A stretch of DNA of 64,000 nucleotides from Pseudomonas sp. HS6 (GTDB taxonomy: Bacteria > Pseudomonadota > Gammaproteobacteria > Pseudomonadales > Pseudomonadaceae), in the NCBI RefSeq assembly GCF_023375815.1, contig NZ_CP067412.1:248001-312000 (forward strand). The letters are read 5' to 3'. Position numbers and translations under genes: made by a program. The stretch's first letter is position 1. The number at the start of each line of letters is the position of its first letter. Positions 38,264 through 46,918 of the stretch are shown here, piece by piece. Under the pieces are notes generated by a model. It searched no databases. It was not told the origin of the DNA and saw only the letters and a program-made list of their open reading frames with translations.

Positions 38264-39190
38264 ATGCGATTTACTCTTCGTCAACTGCAAGTCTTCGTCG
38301 CCGTCGCCCAGCAGGAAAGTGTGTCCCGTGCTGCGGGTCTGCTCAACCTGTCGCAATCGGCCGCCAGCACGTCCATCACCGAACTGGAGCGCCAATCCAG
38401 CTGCCAGTTGTTCGACCGCGCCGGCAAACGCCTGAGCCTCAACGCCCTCGGCAAACAATTATTGCCGCAAGCGGTGGCCCTGCTCGATCAGGCCAAGGAA
38501 ATCGAGGATCTGCTCAACGGCAAATCCGGTTTCGGCTCGCTGTCGGTGGGCGCAACCCTGACCATCGGCAATTACCTGGCGACCCTGCTGATCGGCGGTT
38601 TCATGCAGCGTCACCCGGAAAGCCAAGTGAAGCTGCACGTGCAGAACACTGCCAATATCGTGCAACAAGTGGCGCATTACGAAATTGATCTGGGTCTAAT
38701 CGAAGGTGATTGCAGCCACCCGGACATCGAAGTGCAAAGCTGGGTCGAAGATGAACTGGTGGTGTTCTGCGCCCCGCAGCACCCGTTGGCCAAACGCGGC
38801 AGCGCCACCATGGAAGAGTTGACGCATGAAGCGTGGATTCTGCGTGAACAAGGCTCCGGTACTCGCCTGACCTTCGATCAGGCCATGCGCCACCATCGCA
38901 GTGCGCTGAACATTCGTCTGGAACTGGAACACACGGAAGCGATCAAGCGCGCCGTGGAATCAGGTCTGGGGATTGGCTGCATTTCGCGCCTGGCGCTGCG
39001 TGACGCCTTCCGGCGCGGCAGTCTGGTGCCGGTAGAGACGCCGGATCTGGATCTGGCGCGGCAGTTCTACTTTATCTGGCACAAACAGAAGTACCAGACC
39101 TCCGCCATGCGCGAGTTTCTCGAGCTGTGCCGCGCCTTCACCGCCGGGGTCCAGCGCAGCGACGAGATCGTCTTGCCGACGATCGCTTAA
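38264..39190 (+). CDS. finR: LysR family regulator FinR
   Basis: 308 residues. The N-terminal winged helix-turn-helix reads LRQLQVFVAVAQQESVSRAA, followed by LSQSAASTSITELE. The effector domain occupies residues 90-300. It is divergent from fpr, which identifies it as FinR, the activator of fpr in response to superoxide and thiol stress. The ATG at 38264 is the first that opens with the HTH; the ribosome binding site is poor. Its 3' end overlaps the convergent dgkA gene by 4 nt. Confidence 0.9.
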   Translation: MRFTLRQLQVFVAVAQQESVSRAAGLLNLSQSAASTSITELERQSSCQLFDRAGKRLSLNALGKQLLPQAVALLDQAKEIEDLLNGKSGFGSLSVGATLTIGNYLATLLIGGFMQRHPESQVKLHVQNTANIVQQVAHYEIDLGLIEGDCSHPDIEVQSWVEDELVVFCAPQHPLAKRGSATMEELTHEAWILREQGSGTRLTFDQAMRHHRSALNIRLELEHTEAIKRAVESGLGIGCISRLALRDAFRRGSLVPVETPDLDLARQFYFIWHKQKYQTSAMREFLELCRAFTAGVQRSDEIVLPTIA

Positions 39191-39549
39191 AGCAGAATCA
39201 CCGCCCACACCAGGGCAATCATGCTCAGTGCCACGAATTGCGCGGCGCTGCCCATGTCCTTGGCGTTCTTGGACAGTGGGTGCAGCTCCAGGGAAATGCG
39301 GTCGATGGCCGCCTCCACCGCAGAGTTCAGCAGCTCGACGATCAGCGCCAGCAGGCACACAGCGATCAGCAACGCCTGCTCGACACGGCTGACATTCAGG
39401 AAGAACGTCAGTGGAATCAGCACCACGTTAAGTAGCACCAGCTGGCGGAACGCCGCTTCGCCGGTGAAGGCTGCGCGCAAACCGTCCAGCGAGTAACCGG
39501 AAGCGTTGAGGATGCGTTTCAGGCCCGTCTGGCCCTTGAAAGGTGACAT
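39187..39549 (-). CDS. dgkA: Diacylglycerol kinase
   Basis: 120 residues, three membrane helices. GLRAAFTGEAAFRQ, ELLNSAVEAAIDRI and KNAKDMGSAAQF are the conserved active-site segments of prokaryotic DgkA. It phosphorylates diacylglycerol left from membrane-derived lipid turnover. In P. aeruginosa it lies next to erdR, as here. Confidence 0.95.
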   Translation of the reverse strand: MSPFKGQTGLKRILNASGYSLDGLRAAFTGEAAFRQLVLLNVVLIPLTFFLNVSRVEQALLIAVCLLALIVELLNSAVEAAIDRISLELHPLSKNAKDMGSAAQFVALSMIALVWAVILL

Positions 39550-39624
39550 AAAATAGATAACCGACCAAAAAGAAGTGGGGAAGCTAGATCAACGAAAGTC
39601 AAAAAAGCGTGAAGACGCCAGCTA

Positions 39625-40275
39625 TTACTGGCTCGGAATTGACTCAAGTTGTTGCAAGAGTAAAGCCGCCTGAGTCCGGGTCCGCACGTTCAGCTTGCGA
39701 AAGATCGCCGTGACGTGGGCCTTGATGGTCGCTTCCGACACGCTCAACTCATAGGCGATCTGCTTGTTGAGCAGGCCTTCGCAGACCATGGTCAACACCC
39801 GGAACTGCTGAGGCGTCAGGCTTGCCAGGCCGTCGCTGGCAGCTTTGGCTTCGTCGGAGACGCTGACGGCTTCGAACGCCTGTGGCGGCCAGAATACATC
39901 GCCGTCCAGTACTTTGCGCACCGCTTCCTGAATCACGCTCAAGTCGCTCGACTTGGGAATGAAACCACTGGCGCCGAACTCCCGCGACTTGACCATCACC
40001 GAAGCTTCTTCCTGCGCCGAAACCATCACCACCGGAATCTGCGGGTACTGCCCGCGCAACATCACCAGCCCGGAAAATCCAAAAGCGCCCGGCATGTTCA
40101 GGTCCAGCAGCACCAGATCCCAGTCGGCCTTTTCGGTCAGGCGGGCTTCCAGTTCGGCAATGCTCGCCACTTCCACCATTCGCACATCCGGGCCAAGGCC
40201 CATCGTCACCGCTTGATGCAGTGCGCTACGAAAAAGTGGGTGATCATCGGCAATCAGGATGTCGTATGTGGCCAT
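39625..40275 (-). CDS. erdR: LuxR-type response regulator ErdR
   Basis: 216 residues. Receiver domain: ILIADDHPLFRSAL (acidic pocket), LVLLDLNMPG (phospho-Asp), VVMVSAQEE and GFIPKSS (Lys). C-terminal HTH: LTPQQFRVLTMVCEGLLNKQIAYELSVSEATI is the LuxR recognition region. The closest known protein by gene order and motif is ErdR of P. aeruginosa, involved in ethanol oxidation and acetate metabolism regulation. No kinase gene is adjacent. Confidence 0.88.
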   Translation of the reverse strand: MATYDILIADDHPLFRSALHQAVTMGLGPDVRMVEVASIAELEARLTEKADWDLVLLDLNMPGAFGFSGLVMLRGQYPQIPVVMVSAQEEASVMVKSREFGASGFIPKSSDLSVIQEAVRKVLDGDVFWPPQAFEAVSVSDEAKAASDGLASLTPQQFRVLTMVCEGLLNKQIAYELSVSEATIKAHVTAIFRKLNVRTRTQAALLLQQLESIPSQ

Positions 40276-40504
40276 TTTTCAAATGATCCTGTTTTTGATG
40301 GCAGACCCGATGCATTCGAGTCTCACCAAAGCAACTCAAGATGCCGGCGCTTTTGCAGCGGCATCCACAGGGGCACGTTCAACGCCAATCACGGACAAAA
40401 ACGGCGTTTCAAACCTTGGCCGCACCCCAATCGGCGCCAAGCATGCCCAGCGAAGCCGGGGTGGTCAAGCAACACGGCCACTGCTTTAGCAGTATGGGCC
40501 AGTA

Positions 40505-41248
40505 TCAGACGGCGACCGGTTGCGCGTTTTGAATGAATGGCAGCAACTCGACATGGGCCGGCGTCGACACGTTCACATCAAGCTGCTGTTTGGCGCCCAG
40601 GTAATGCTGGCTGAACACATCGAAATAGGCGTCCAGCGCCGAGGCGCCATCCGTATCGCCCGCCAGTTCCAGGCACAGCGCCGCCACTTCGGCGGTGCAC
40701 AAGTGCTCGCTGCGGGTCGAACGGCGCAGGCGATAACGCGACAGTTTGTCGGGCAACAGACTTAGGATCGGCAAGCGGTCGAAGTACGGGCTTTTGCGGA
40801 AGATCTTGCGCGCCTCGGTCCAGGTTGCGTCCAGCAGGATAAACAGCGGGCGCTTGCTGGTATCGAGATCCACGGTGTTGGTCACCCGCGAAGGTTCGAC
40901 GTACTCGCCGGGGAACACGAGATATGGTTGCCATTGCGGGTCGTTCAGCAGCGCCAGCAGTTGTTCGTCCGGTTCGGTCCGCGACCAGATGAAAGCGTGA
41001 TTGTCCCGCACGATGTCGGCGATCAACCAGCCGGTGTTGCTTGGCTTGAACACTTCCTTGCCGGTCATGATCAGGCAGACACCGGAGCGAGTGTCGACAG
41101 TCGGGCGCCAGGCGCACAGGCAATGGCTGATGATCACCCGACAGTCACGGCAACGCTCGGAGCGAAAACCACGGGCCTGAATCGGCTTGATGCCCTCATC
41201 CTCGCGCTGATCGCGCAGGCGGGCCACGGCGTTGGGGGCATGGTTCAT
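40505..41248 (-). CDS. DTW domain tRNA-uridine aminocarboxypropyltransferase (TapT/YfiP-like)
   Basis: 247 residues. An N-terminal Cys cluster (CRDCRVIISHCLCAWRP) could bind zinc. The DTW-domain motifs LIMTGKEVFKPSNTGWLI, LLDATWTEARKIFRKSP (variant of DxTW) and YRLRRSTRSEHLCTAE follow. Family members form acp3U in tRNA variable loops or similar acp modifications. The ATG at 41248 lacks an obvious ribosome binding site; a nearby downstream GTG is an alternative. Confidence 0.88.
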   Translation of the reverse strand: MNHAPNAVARLRDQREDEGIKPIQARGFRSERCRDCRVIISHCLCAWRPTVDTRSGVCLIMTGKEVFKPSNTGWLIADIVRDNHAFIWSRTEPDEQLLALLNDPQWQPYLVFPGEYVEPSRVTNTVDLDTSKRPLFILLDATWTEARKIFRKSPYFDRLPILSLLPDKLSRYRLRRSTRSEHLCTAEVAALCLELAGDTDGASALDAYFDVFSQHYLGAKQQLDVNVSTPAHVELLPFIQNAQPVAV

Positions 41249-41437
41249 TGCGGGCGACGCCGACTGACAGGAAAACTCGACACGAACAACTCTCGGCAAG
41301 GCAATAAAGGCCGGCAGTTTATCAGAGCGACGGGCACAAGCCTGTACCCTCCCGACCGGCTCCCCTATAATTCGCCGCCACTGAACGCACAGCCACGGGG
41401 CTGGTCGAACCACCAGTCACTGAATCAGGAGAGTTTC

Positions 41438-41863
41438 ATGCTGCGCCTTATCGTTCCTACCGCGGCCATTGCGCTGGCGTTGTCCTTCAGCGCACAGGCT
41501 GCGTCCCTGAAAGAGCAGAACCTGAACAAGGAACTGCAAAACGTCGCCGCTCAAAGCAGTGCCGGTACGCCACGAGCGATCAACGAAGACATTCTCGATC
41601 AGGGCTACACCGTCGAAGGCACCACGCTGATCAATCACCTGAGCGTGCAGGCAAGCCATGCCGACAAAATGCGCGCCGATCCCAAAGCCGTTTATTTCCA
41701 GTTGGGCGCTTCGGTCTGCAACAACCCGTCGTACCGCAAGCTGATGGCCAAGGGTGCCGTGATGCGTTACGACTTCAGCGAAGTGAAGACCAACAAGGCC
41801 ATCGGCTCCGCCAGCTATCAGGAATCGGATTGCCCGAAAGCCGCCCCGGCGAAGAAAAAGTAA
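41438..41863 (+). CDS. Small exported protein, possibly QSregVF (PA3611-like) family
   Basis: 141 residues with a signal peptide (MLRLIVPTAAIALALSFSAQA). The mature part contains HADKMRADPKAVYFQLGASV, a CNNP Cys and a second Cys near the end (SDCPK), so one disulfide is possible. The Lys-rich C-terminus is AAPAKKK. The pattern of two Cys and a VxNHLSVxxSHAxxM strand recalls the small secreted quorum-regulated PA3611-type proteins, but I am not sure of the family. AGGAGAG precedes the ATG. Confidence 0.75.
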   Translation: MLRLIVPTAAIALALSFSAQAASLKEQNLNKELQNVAAQSSAGTPRAINEDILDQGYTVEGTTLINHLSVQASHADKMRADPKAVYFQLGASVCNNPSYRKLMAKGAVMRYDFSEVKTNKAIGSASYQESDCPKAAPAKKK

Positions 41864-41880
41864 CTATCCGGAAAAAGTAA

Positions 41881-42075
41881 CTATCTGGAATTGGCGCGCC
41901 GCTGTTCATCCTCGGCGCGCAGTTCGGCCAACAAGGCCTGCAGATAACGCGAACGGCGATCCCCTCCCGACAAGCGCCGGCAGCACTCCTCTTCGAGACT
42001 CACATGATTGGTCTCGGCCGATGCTTTCAACATTCGATACAGCTGTGTATCGATCTCCAGAATGACTCTGGTCAT
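41881..42075 (-). CDS. Ribbon-helix-helix DNA-binding protein
   Basis: 64 residues. TRVILEIDTQLYRMLKASA then TNHVSLEEECCRRL fit the beta-strand plus two-helix RHH fold of Arc/FitA-type regulators. AAGGAGG lies directly upstream of the ATG at 42075. No toxin gene is adjacent, so it is probably not half of a toxin-antitoxin pair, unless the toxin was lost. Confidence 0.75.
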   Translation of the reverse strand: MTRVILEIDTQLYRMLKASAETNHVSLEEECCRRLSGGDRRSRYLQALLAELRAEDEQRRANSR

Positions 42076-42333
42076 GTGTCCCGCCTCCTTGCCATCCACA
42101 AATCCTTGAAGAGCGTGCACCTTGCGTACGGTCTTTGACGCAAAGTTGTCGTACGGCGCCTTTAACTTAGTAAATCAGAGCATTCAGCCCTCGACGTGGC
42201 ATCAGACGAGCGGTGAAAACACTTCGCAAAGCGACAATAAGCAGTTGCCAGGAAAGACTTTGCGGCGCGATGCTCAATGAGCGAGAAATGCTTTGAGGGT
42301 CTAGATTCAAAGTATTCCCGATCAATTTATTAA

Positions 42334-42353
42334 CGGCAGGAAAGGAGCTGCCG
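42334..42353 (+). promoter_or_regulatory. Hairpin with GGA loop in the leader of the LOG-family gene
   Basis: CGGCAG-GAAAGGAG-CTGCCG: a 6-bp stem with a GGA in the loop, 76 nt before the ATG. GGA also recurs at the Shine-Dalgarno (AAGGAG). The 353-nt gap 42076-42428 holds no gene; it contains the divergent promoters of the RHH gene and this one. RsmA/RsmE-type binding is a possibility. Confidence 0.4.
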
Positions 42354-42428
42354 GCTATTTGTTTTCTTGCAGCGCGGCACTGACGCCGCACGTCAGGGCC
42401 GAAGGCTCTGTGCAGAAGGAGAAGTTGC

Positions 42429-43547
42429 ATGCCTTACCAACCGAATGACCTGCTCAGCCGTCATTTTCAGGAAAGCGGCCACGACCTCACCGGCAAGGTC
42501 GAAGAACAACTCAACCTGGTTTCCCCTAACAGTCCGAACATCCCCATCTACCGCGACATGATCCTGACCGTGCTGCGCATGGCCCAGGAAGACCACAATC
42601 GCTGGAACGCCAAGATCACCCTACAAGCCCTGCGTGAACTGGAGCAGGCGTTTCGAACGCTGGAGCAGTTCAAGGGCCGGCGCAAGGTCACCGTATTCGG
42701 TTCGGCGCGCACTCCGGTCGAGCATCCGCTGTACGCCATGGCCCGTGAACTGGGCGCAGCCCTGGCCAGATCAGACATGATGGTCATCACCGGTGCCGGT
42801 GGTGGAATCATGGCCGCCGCGCATGAAGGGGCCGGCCGCGATCACAGCCTGGGGTTCAACATCACCCTGCCCTTCGAACAGCATGCCAACCCTACCGTGG
42901 ACGGCACCGGGAACCTGCTGCCCTTCCACTTTTTTTTCACGCGCAAACTGTTCTTCGTCAAGGAAGCCGATGCACTGGTGCTGTGCCCCGGCGGCTTCGG
43001 CACGCTGGACGAAGCGCTGGAAGTCCTGACCCTGATCCAGACCGGCAAGAGCCCGCTGGTGCCAGTGGTACTGCTGGACGCGCCGGGCGGCACGTTCTGG
43101 CAAGGGGCGCTGGATTTCATCCGCCAACAACTGGAGGAGAACCGCTACATCCTGCCAACCGATCTGAAGCTGATGCGCCTGGTCTACAGCGTTGAAGAGG
43201 CGGTGCAGCAGATCAATCAGTTCTACAGCAACTTCCACTCCAGCCGCTGGCTCAAGCGTCAATTCGTGATTCGGATGAACCACAAGCTCAGCGATCAGGC
43301 ACTCGATCACATGCAGGAAGCCTTCGCCGATCTGTGCCTGAGCGACAGGTTCCATCAACACGCCTACAGCGGCGAGGAACATGACGAGGCCCGGTTCAGC
43401 CACTTGGCACGACTGGCCTTCGCCTTCAACGCCCGGGATCACGGGCGCCTGCGCGAGCTGGTGGACTTCATCAACCTGCCGGAAAACTGGGCCCAGTCCA
43501 GACCCCAAACGGCGCAGCACAACCGCGAACCGTCGAAGGTAATCTGA
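42429..43547 (+). CDS. LOG family (TIGR00730-like) Rossmann-fold protein
   Basis: 372 residues. The Rossmann domain spans about residues 85-265, with VTVFGSARTPVEHP, VITGAGGGIMAAAHEGA and the nucleotide-binding PGGFGTLDEALEVLTLIQTGK motif of LOG/PpnN nucleosidases. An N-terminal helical extension (1-80) and a long C-terminal region (270-372) make it larger than plain LOG proteins. The family cleaves the N-glycosidic bond of nucleoside 5'-monophosphates. The role in this organism is not established. Confidence 0.88.
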   Translation: MPYQPNDLLSRHFQESGHDLTGKVEEQLNLVSPNSPNIPIYRDMILTVLRMAQEDHNRWNAKITLQALRELEQAFRTLEQFKGRRKVTVFGSARTPVEHPLYAMARELGAALARSDMMVITGAGGGIMAAAHEGAGRDHSLGFNITLPFEQHANPTVDGTGNLLPFHFFFTRKLFFVKEADALVLCPGGFGTLDEALEVLTLIQTGKSPLVPVVLLDAPGGTFWQGALDFIRQQLEENRYILPTDLKLMRLVYSVEEAVQQINQFYSNFHSSRWLKRQFVIRMNHKLSDQALDHMQEAFADLCLSDRFHQHAYSGEEHDEARFSHLARLAFAFNARDHGRLRELVDFINLPENWAQSRPQTAQHNREPSKVI

Positions 43548-43551
43548 AGGC

Positions 43552-43593
43552 AAAAAAAAACGGCCCGCTATCGAAATAGCGGGCCGTTTTTTT
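43552..43593 (+). terminator. Intrinsic terminator between the LOG gene and recX
   Basis: ACGGCCCGCTAT-CGAA-ATAGCGGGCCGT flanked by A-run and T-run on the two sides, so it is bidirectional for the convergent genes. Confidence 0.92.
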
Positions 43594-43619
43594 ATTTTTT
43601 GATTGAAGCTGGAGCCGAT

Positions 43620-44090
43620 TTAATCGTCCATCCCTCTGCCGCTGAACAAGCGGTTGATCATCTCCATCGAGAACCCTCGATACGCCAGAAACCGGCCTTG
43701 TCTGGCTCGCTCCTTGGCGTCGACGGGAAGCTGTCCGGAGAACTTCCGTTGCCACGTGTCTGTGAGCTGTTCCTGCCAGCTGATACCGCTCTCGCGCAAG
43801 GCAAGTTCGATATCGGCACGCTGCAAGCCGCGCTGGCTGAGCTCCTCACGAATCCGTAACGGGCCATAACCTGAGCGGGCGCGGTAAGAAACAAAGCTTT
43901 CCAGATAACGGGCTTCGGATAGCAGCCCTTCTTCCGTCAAGCGGTCGAGGGCTGTTTCGATCATTTCGGGTTGGGCGCCGCGCTGACGCAGTTTACGCGT
44001 CAGCTCGACTCGACCGTGCTCGCGACGTGCGAGCAGGTCCATTGAGGTTCGCCGCACCGCGACGAGGGTATCGAGTACGGCGGTTGTCAT
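43620..44090 (-). CDS. recX: Regulatory protein RecX
   Basis: 156 residues, three tandem three-helix repeats: [43 protein letters not shown] and [17 protein letters not shown]. RecX binds within the RecA filament and limits its activity. It starts 8 nt after the recA stop and is thus SOS-coregulated with recA. Confidence 0.95.
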   Translation of the reverse strand: MTTAVLDTLVAVRRTSMDLLARREHGRVELTRKLRQRGAQPEMIETALDRLTEEGLLSEARYLESFVSYRARSGYGPLRIREELSQRGLQRADIELALRESGISWQEQLTDTWQRKFSGQLPVDAKERARQGRFLAYRGFSMEMINRLFSGRGMDD

Positions 44091-44098
44091 CGGTGCAA

Positions 44099-45157
44099 TC
44101 AGATGTCAGCGTCAGCCAGGTCGTCTTCGGTCTCTTTGACCGCAGACGTCTTGGAGTCGGCGATCACTGTCGGCGTCAGCAACTTGTCACGCAGTTGCTT
44201 CTCGAGCTTGGCAGCGACTTCCGGGTTGTCTGCCAGGAACTTGGCCGAGTTGGCCTTGCCCTGACCGATCTTGGTGCCTTCGTAGGCATACCAGGCGCCG
44301 GACTTCTCAACGAAACCGTGCAGCACGCCCAGGTCGATCATCTCGCCGTTCAGGTAGATGCCCTTGCCATAAAGAATCTGGAACTCGGCCTGACGGAACG
44401 GCGAAGCCACCTTGTTCTTTACAACCTTGACGCGGGTTTCGCTGCCGACCACTTCGTCGCCTTCCTTCACCGCGCCGGTACGGCGGATGTCGAGACGAAC
44501 CGAAGCGTAGAACTTCAGCGCGTTACCACCGGTGGTGGTTTCCGGGCTGCCGAACATCACGCCGATCTTCATGCGGATCTGGTTGATGAAGATCACCAGG
44601 CAGTTGGCGTTCTTGATGTTACCGGTGATTTTACGCAGCGCCTGGGACATCAGACGGGCTTGCAGGCCCACGTGCATGTCACCCATTTCGCCTTCGATTT
44701 CAGCCTTCGGTACCAGTGCAGCCACGGAGTCGACGATGATCACGTCAACGGCGTTGGAGCGCACCAGCATGTCGGTGATTTCCAGGGCCTGTTCGCCGGT
44801 GTCCGGCTGGGAAACCAGCAGGTCGTCGACGTTGACGCCCAGTTTGCCGGCATACTCAGGGTCGAGGGCGTGTTCGGCGTCGACGAATGCGCAGGTCGCG
44901 CCGGCCTTCTGGGCCTGGGCGATCACCGACAGCGTCAGTGTGGTTTTACCGGAAGATTCAGGACCGTAGATTTCAACAATACGACCTTTTGGCAGGCCGC
45001 CGATGCCGAGCGCGATGTCCAGACCCAGAGAGCCGGTAGAAATGGCCGGGATCGCCTGACGATCCTGATCGCCCATACGCATTACGGCACCCTTGCCGAA
45101 TTGACGTTCGATCTGACCCAGGGCCGCAGCCAAGGCTTTCTTCTTGTTGTCGTCCAT
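44099..45157 (-). CDS. recA: Recombinase RecA
   Basis: 352 residues from ATG 45157 ([17 protein letters not shown]). Walker [10 protein letters not shown], Walker [11 protein letters not shown], loop L2 region [11 protein letters not shown] and the acidic C-terminal tail [11 protein letters not shown] are as in Pseudomonas RecA. Mediates homologous pairing and LexA autocleavage. A LexA box lies 41 nt upstream. In P. aeruginosa, RecA activation triggers pyocin expression through PrtR cleavage; regulators of the neighbouring tailocin are outside the window. Confidence 0.98.
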   Translation of the reverse strand: MDDNKKKALAAALGQIERQFGKGAVMRMGDQDRQAIPAISTGSLGLDIALGIGGLPKGRIVEIYGPESSGKTTLTLSVIAQAQKAGATCAFVDAEHALDPEYAGKLGVNVDDLLVSQPDTGEQALEITDMLVRSNAVDVIIVDSVAALVPKAEIEGEMGDMHVGLQARLMSQALRKITGNIKNANCLVIFINQIRMKIGVMFGSPETTTGGNALKFYASVRLDIRRTGAVKEGDEVVGSETRVKVVKNKVASPFRQAEFQILYGKGIYLNGEMIDLGVLHGFVEKSGAWYAYEGTKIGQGKANSAKFLADNPEVAAKLEKQLRDKLLTPTVIADSKTSAVKETEDDLADADI

Positions 45158-45197
45158 TAAAGTCCTCACGTAATCAATAAGGCCTGACGGCCAACAC

Positions 45198-45213
45198 CTG
45201 TATAAGTAGCCAG
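45198..45213 (-). promoter_or_regulatory. LexA (SOS) box upstream of recA
   Basis: On the plus strand CTGTATAAGTAGCCAG, i.e. CTG-N10-CAG; on the coding strand CTGGCTACTTATACAG. It lies between recA and cinA. Confidence 0.88.
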
Positions 45214-45240
45214 TATTATTCCACAGCGTTTGCGGATCGC

Positions 45241-45741
45241 CTACCCCTGATTTTCGATTTCTCGTGCCGCTAGTCGCAGGAGCCCCTCTAGCGCGGCCTT
45301 CACCGTTTGTCGGCGGACTTCGTCGCGGTTGCCGGGGAAGTGCTGAACCTCACTGGAAACCGCATCACCCACCCCCCAGGCCAGCCACACCGTGCCCACC
45401 GGTTTGTTCGGCGAACCGCCGTCCGGCCCGGCCACGCCGCTGACCGCCACGGCAAATCGTGCTCGGCTTTTTTCCTGGGCGCCGCGCGTCATGGCCTCGA
45501 CCACCTCGCGACTGACTGCACCGACCGTGGGAAACAGATCCGCCGGCACATTCAACTGCTGGGTTTTCTGTCGGTTGGAATACGTGACATAACCGGCCTC
45601 GAACCACGCCGAGCTCCCAGGGATCCGGGTGATGGCTTCGGCAATCCCGCCACCGGTGCAGGACTCGGCGGTGGTGACGTGGGCGTTGAGCAATTGCAGG
45701 CGTCGGCCAAGTTCGGCCGCCAATTGAGTGATTTCTTTCAC
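45241..45741 (-). CDS. cinA: Nicotinamide-nucleotide amidohydrolase (CinA C-terminal domain, PncC)
   Basis: 166 residues from the GTG at 45741, which has CCGGAG upstream and opens with the family start [14 protein letters not shown]. An upstream ATG (45813) would add an unrelated 24 residues. [28 protein letters not shown] and [11 protein letters not shown] are the amidase signatures. It deamidates NMN in NAD recycling. It is the chromosomal gene that borders the tailocin on this side. Confidence 0.9.
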   Translation of the reverse strand: MKEITQLAAELGRRLQLLNAHVTTAESCTGGGIAEAITRIPGSSAWFEAGYVTYSNRQKTQQLNVPADLFPTVGAVSREVVEAMTRGAQEKSRARFAVAVSGVAGPDGGSPNKPVGTVWLAWGVGDAVSSEVQHFPGNRDEVRRQTVKAALEGLLRLAAREIENQG

Positions 45742-45809
45742 GGCGCGCTCCGGATCGGATGGAATGCGTACCACCGTACACGAGCCGGTTGCGCTTTCAA
45801 TACACAGAC

Positions 45810-46340
45810 TCATTCAAAATGTGCAGGCGCCAGCGCTCTGATATAGGCCTGACAGGCTTGGAGGGCAATCAGTCCGCGGTCGCCTTCGCCGGTGATGGCG
45901 ACAATTCGTTGAGCATGCGCCGGGTCAAGTCGGGCGCGTACGGTTGCATGATCCACGCCGCCGGCGCCGGAGGCGGCTGGCACACCGCAGCCTTGGGCGG
46001 CGTCGCCTGCATCGATGAGGACTGACAGGCGCAGATCAGCAGTGGCAAGGCGATCGCGCAGGCGATCCTGATCACGTTGGGCATCGCTGAGTGCTCGATA
46101 GTGGGTTTGTTCACTGGCCGCGAGCCGTTGCTCCAGGGCCAGACGCTTGTCCTGCTCGGCCTGTTGCGCAGTGGCGGCCACCAGGGTCATTTGGTTGAGG
46201 GTTTCAGCGTGCAGCCGGGCCTGCTCGGCCAGTTGTCGGCCGTAGCGCCAGTCCTGAAACTGCCAGGCCAGCGCCGCTGCCCCCGCAGCCAGCAACACTA
46301 CGCCAATCAGCCGCCAGGTATTCAGACTGAAGGCAGGCAT
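45810..46340 (-). CDS. Rz-like i-spanin
   Basis: 176 residues from ATG 46340. One N-terminal transmembrane helix (LIGVVLLAAGAAALAWQF) and a long Gln/Arg/Ala-rich periplasmic coiled coil (AEQARLHAETLNQMTLVA..., LEQRLAASEQTHYRALSDA). This is the inner-membrane spanin that links to Rz1 and disrupts the outer membrane at lysis. It overlaps the endolysin 3' end and is the last tail-element gene before cinA. Confidence 0.88.
   Translation of the reverse strand: MPAFSLNTWRLIGVVLLAAGAAALAWQFQDWRYGRQLAEQARLHAETLNQMTLVAATAQQAEQDKRLALEQRLAASEQTHYRALSDAQRDQDRLRDRLATADLRLSVLIDAGDAAQGCGVPAASGAGGVDHATVRARLDPAHAQRIVAITGEGDRGLIALQACQAYIRALAPAHFE
45869..46084 (-). CDS. Rz1-like o-spanin nested inside Rz
   Basis: 71 residues in a different frame within the Rz gene. 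MPNVIRIACAIALPLLICAC forms a lipoprotein signal with lipobox ending at about Cys20, followed by a short Pro-rich mature part (CQPPPAPAAW). This is the classic Rz/Rz1 embedded arrangement of lambda-like and tailocin lysis cassettes. A longer in-frame start is possible at 46114. Confidence 0.82.
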   Translation of the reverse strand: MPNVIRIACAIALPLLICACQSSSMQATPPKAAVCQPPPAPAAWIMQPYAPDLTRRMLNELSPSPAKATAD

Positions 46341-46885
46341 AGCACCGCCCTCGCCCGTCCCCAAAGCTCAAGCCGATCCTGCAAACCGTTCAACCCGCCG
46401 TTGATACGCCGGGTGATGCTGTTGAACTCATCACGGTCGGCCAGTGCGTTCAGGCCGTTCTGTTCCCAGAACCACGCGGCAGACTCAGCCGCCCATTGCG
46501 GTTGTTCCAGCAACTCCGGCAACGCCAGCAGTCGTTCATCGCCGAACAGCCCGAGGCTGCACTGGCGATAGCTGGTGCGACCGGTGATCTGGATCAGCCC
46601 GCGGCCGCGATACTTCTGCCCGTCGCCATCGGCTTCCGGTGTATTGCCCAGACGCAAGGCCAGCGTACCGGTGTCGTACTTGCTCAGGTACTGGTTGTTG
46701 CCCAACTCACGCACGTACTGCAATTGGCCGGACTCATGTCCGATCTGAGCGAGAAACGCGGCGATACGCTTGGGCGCGTCTATGCGATGGCGAGCCATGG
46801 CATCGTTTAGCGGTGAAACAAAAACGCCCGCTTGTCGGCGGGCGTTGGGCATGATGTTGAGTAAGTTGTCTTCAGTAATTTGCAT
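46322..46885 (-). CDS. Endolysin, glycoside hydrolase family 19-type
   Basis: 187 residues. RIAAFLAQIGHESGQLQYVRE contains the catalytic Glu region; YRGRGLIQITGRTSYRQC is the GH19 substrate-cleft signature, and the C-terminal RRINGGLNGLQDRLELWGRA is shared by phage GH19 lysozymes. No signal peptide is present, so a holin is expected elsewhere. It overlaps the Rz gene by 19 nt. A terminator-like hairpin sits inside its 5' coding region. Confidence 0.93.
   Translation of the reverse strand: MQITEDNLLNIMPNARRQAGVFVSPLNDAMARHRIDAPKRIAAFLAQIGHESGQLQYVRELGNNQYLSKYDTGTLALRLGNTPEADGDGQKYRGRGLIQITGRTSYRQCSLGLFGDERLLALPELLEQPQWAAESAAWFWEQNGLNALADRDEFNSITRRINGGLNGLQDRLELWGRARAVLCLPSV
46816..46846 (-). 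terminator. Terminator-like hairpin inside the endolysin coding sequence
   Basis: On the coding strand AACGCCCGC-CGACAA-GCGGGCGTT is followed by TTTGTTTC. It covers codons about 13-24 (ARRQAGVFV). The 9-bp stem with T-run is the standard intrinsic terminator shape. Confidence 0.6.
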
Positions 46886-46918
46886 AATGCTTGATCCTCC
46901 CTGGATGCGCCGATTGAA

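Noticed and set aside
41881..42075. RHH protein as antitoxin of a toxin-antitoxin pair
   Set aside because: No small toxin-like open frame next to it on either side.
44027..45160. 377-codon plus-strand open frame over recA
   Set aside because: Antisense to recA, composition typical of shadows.
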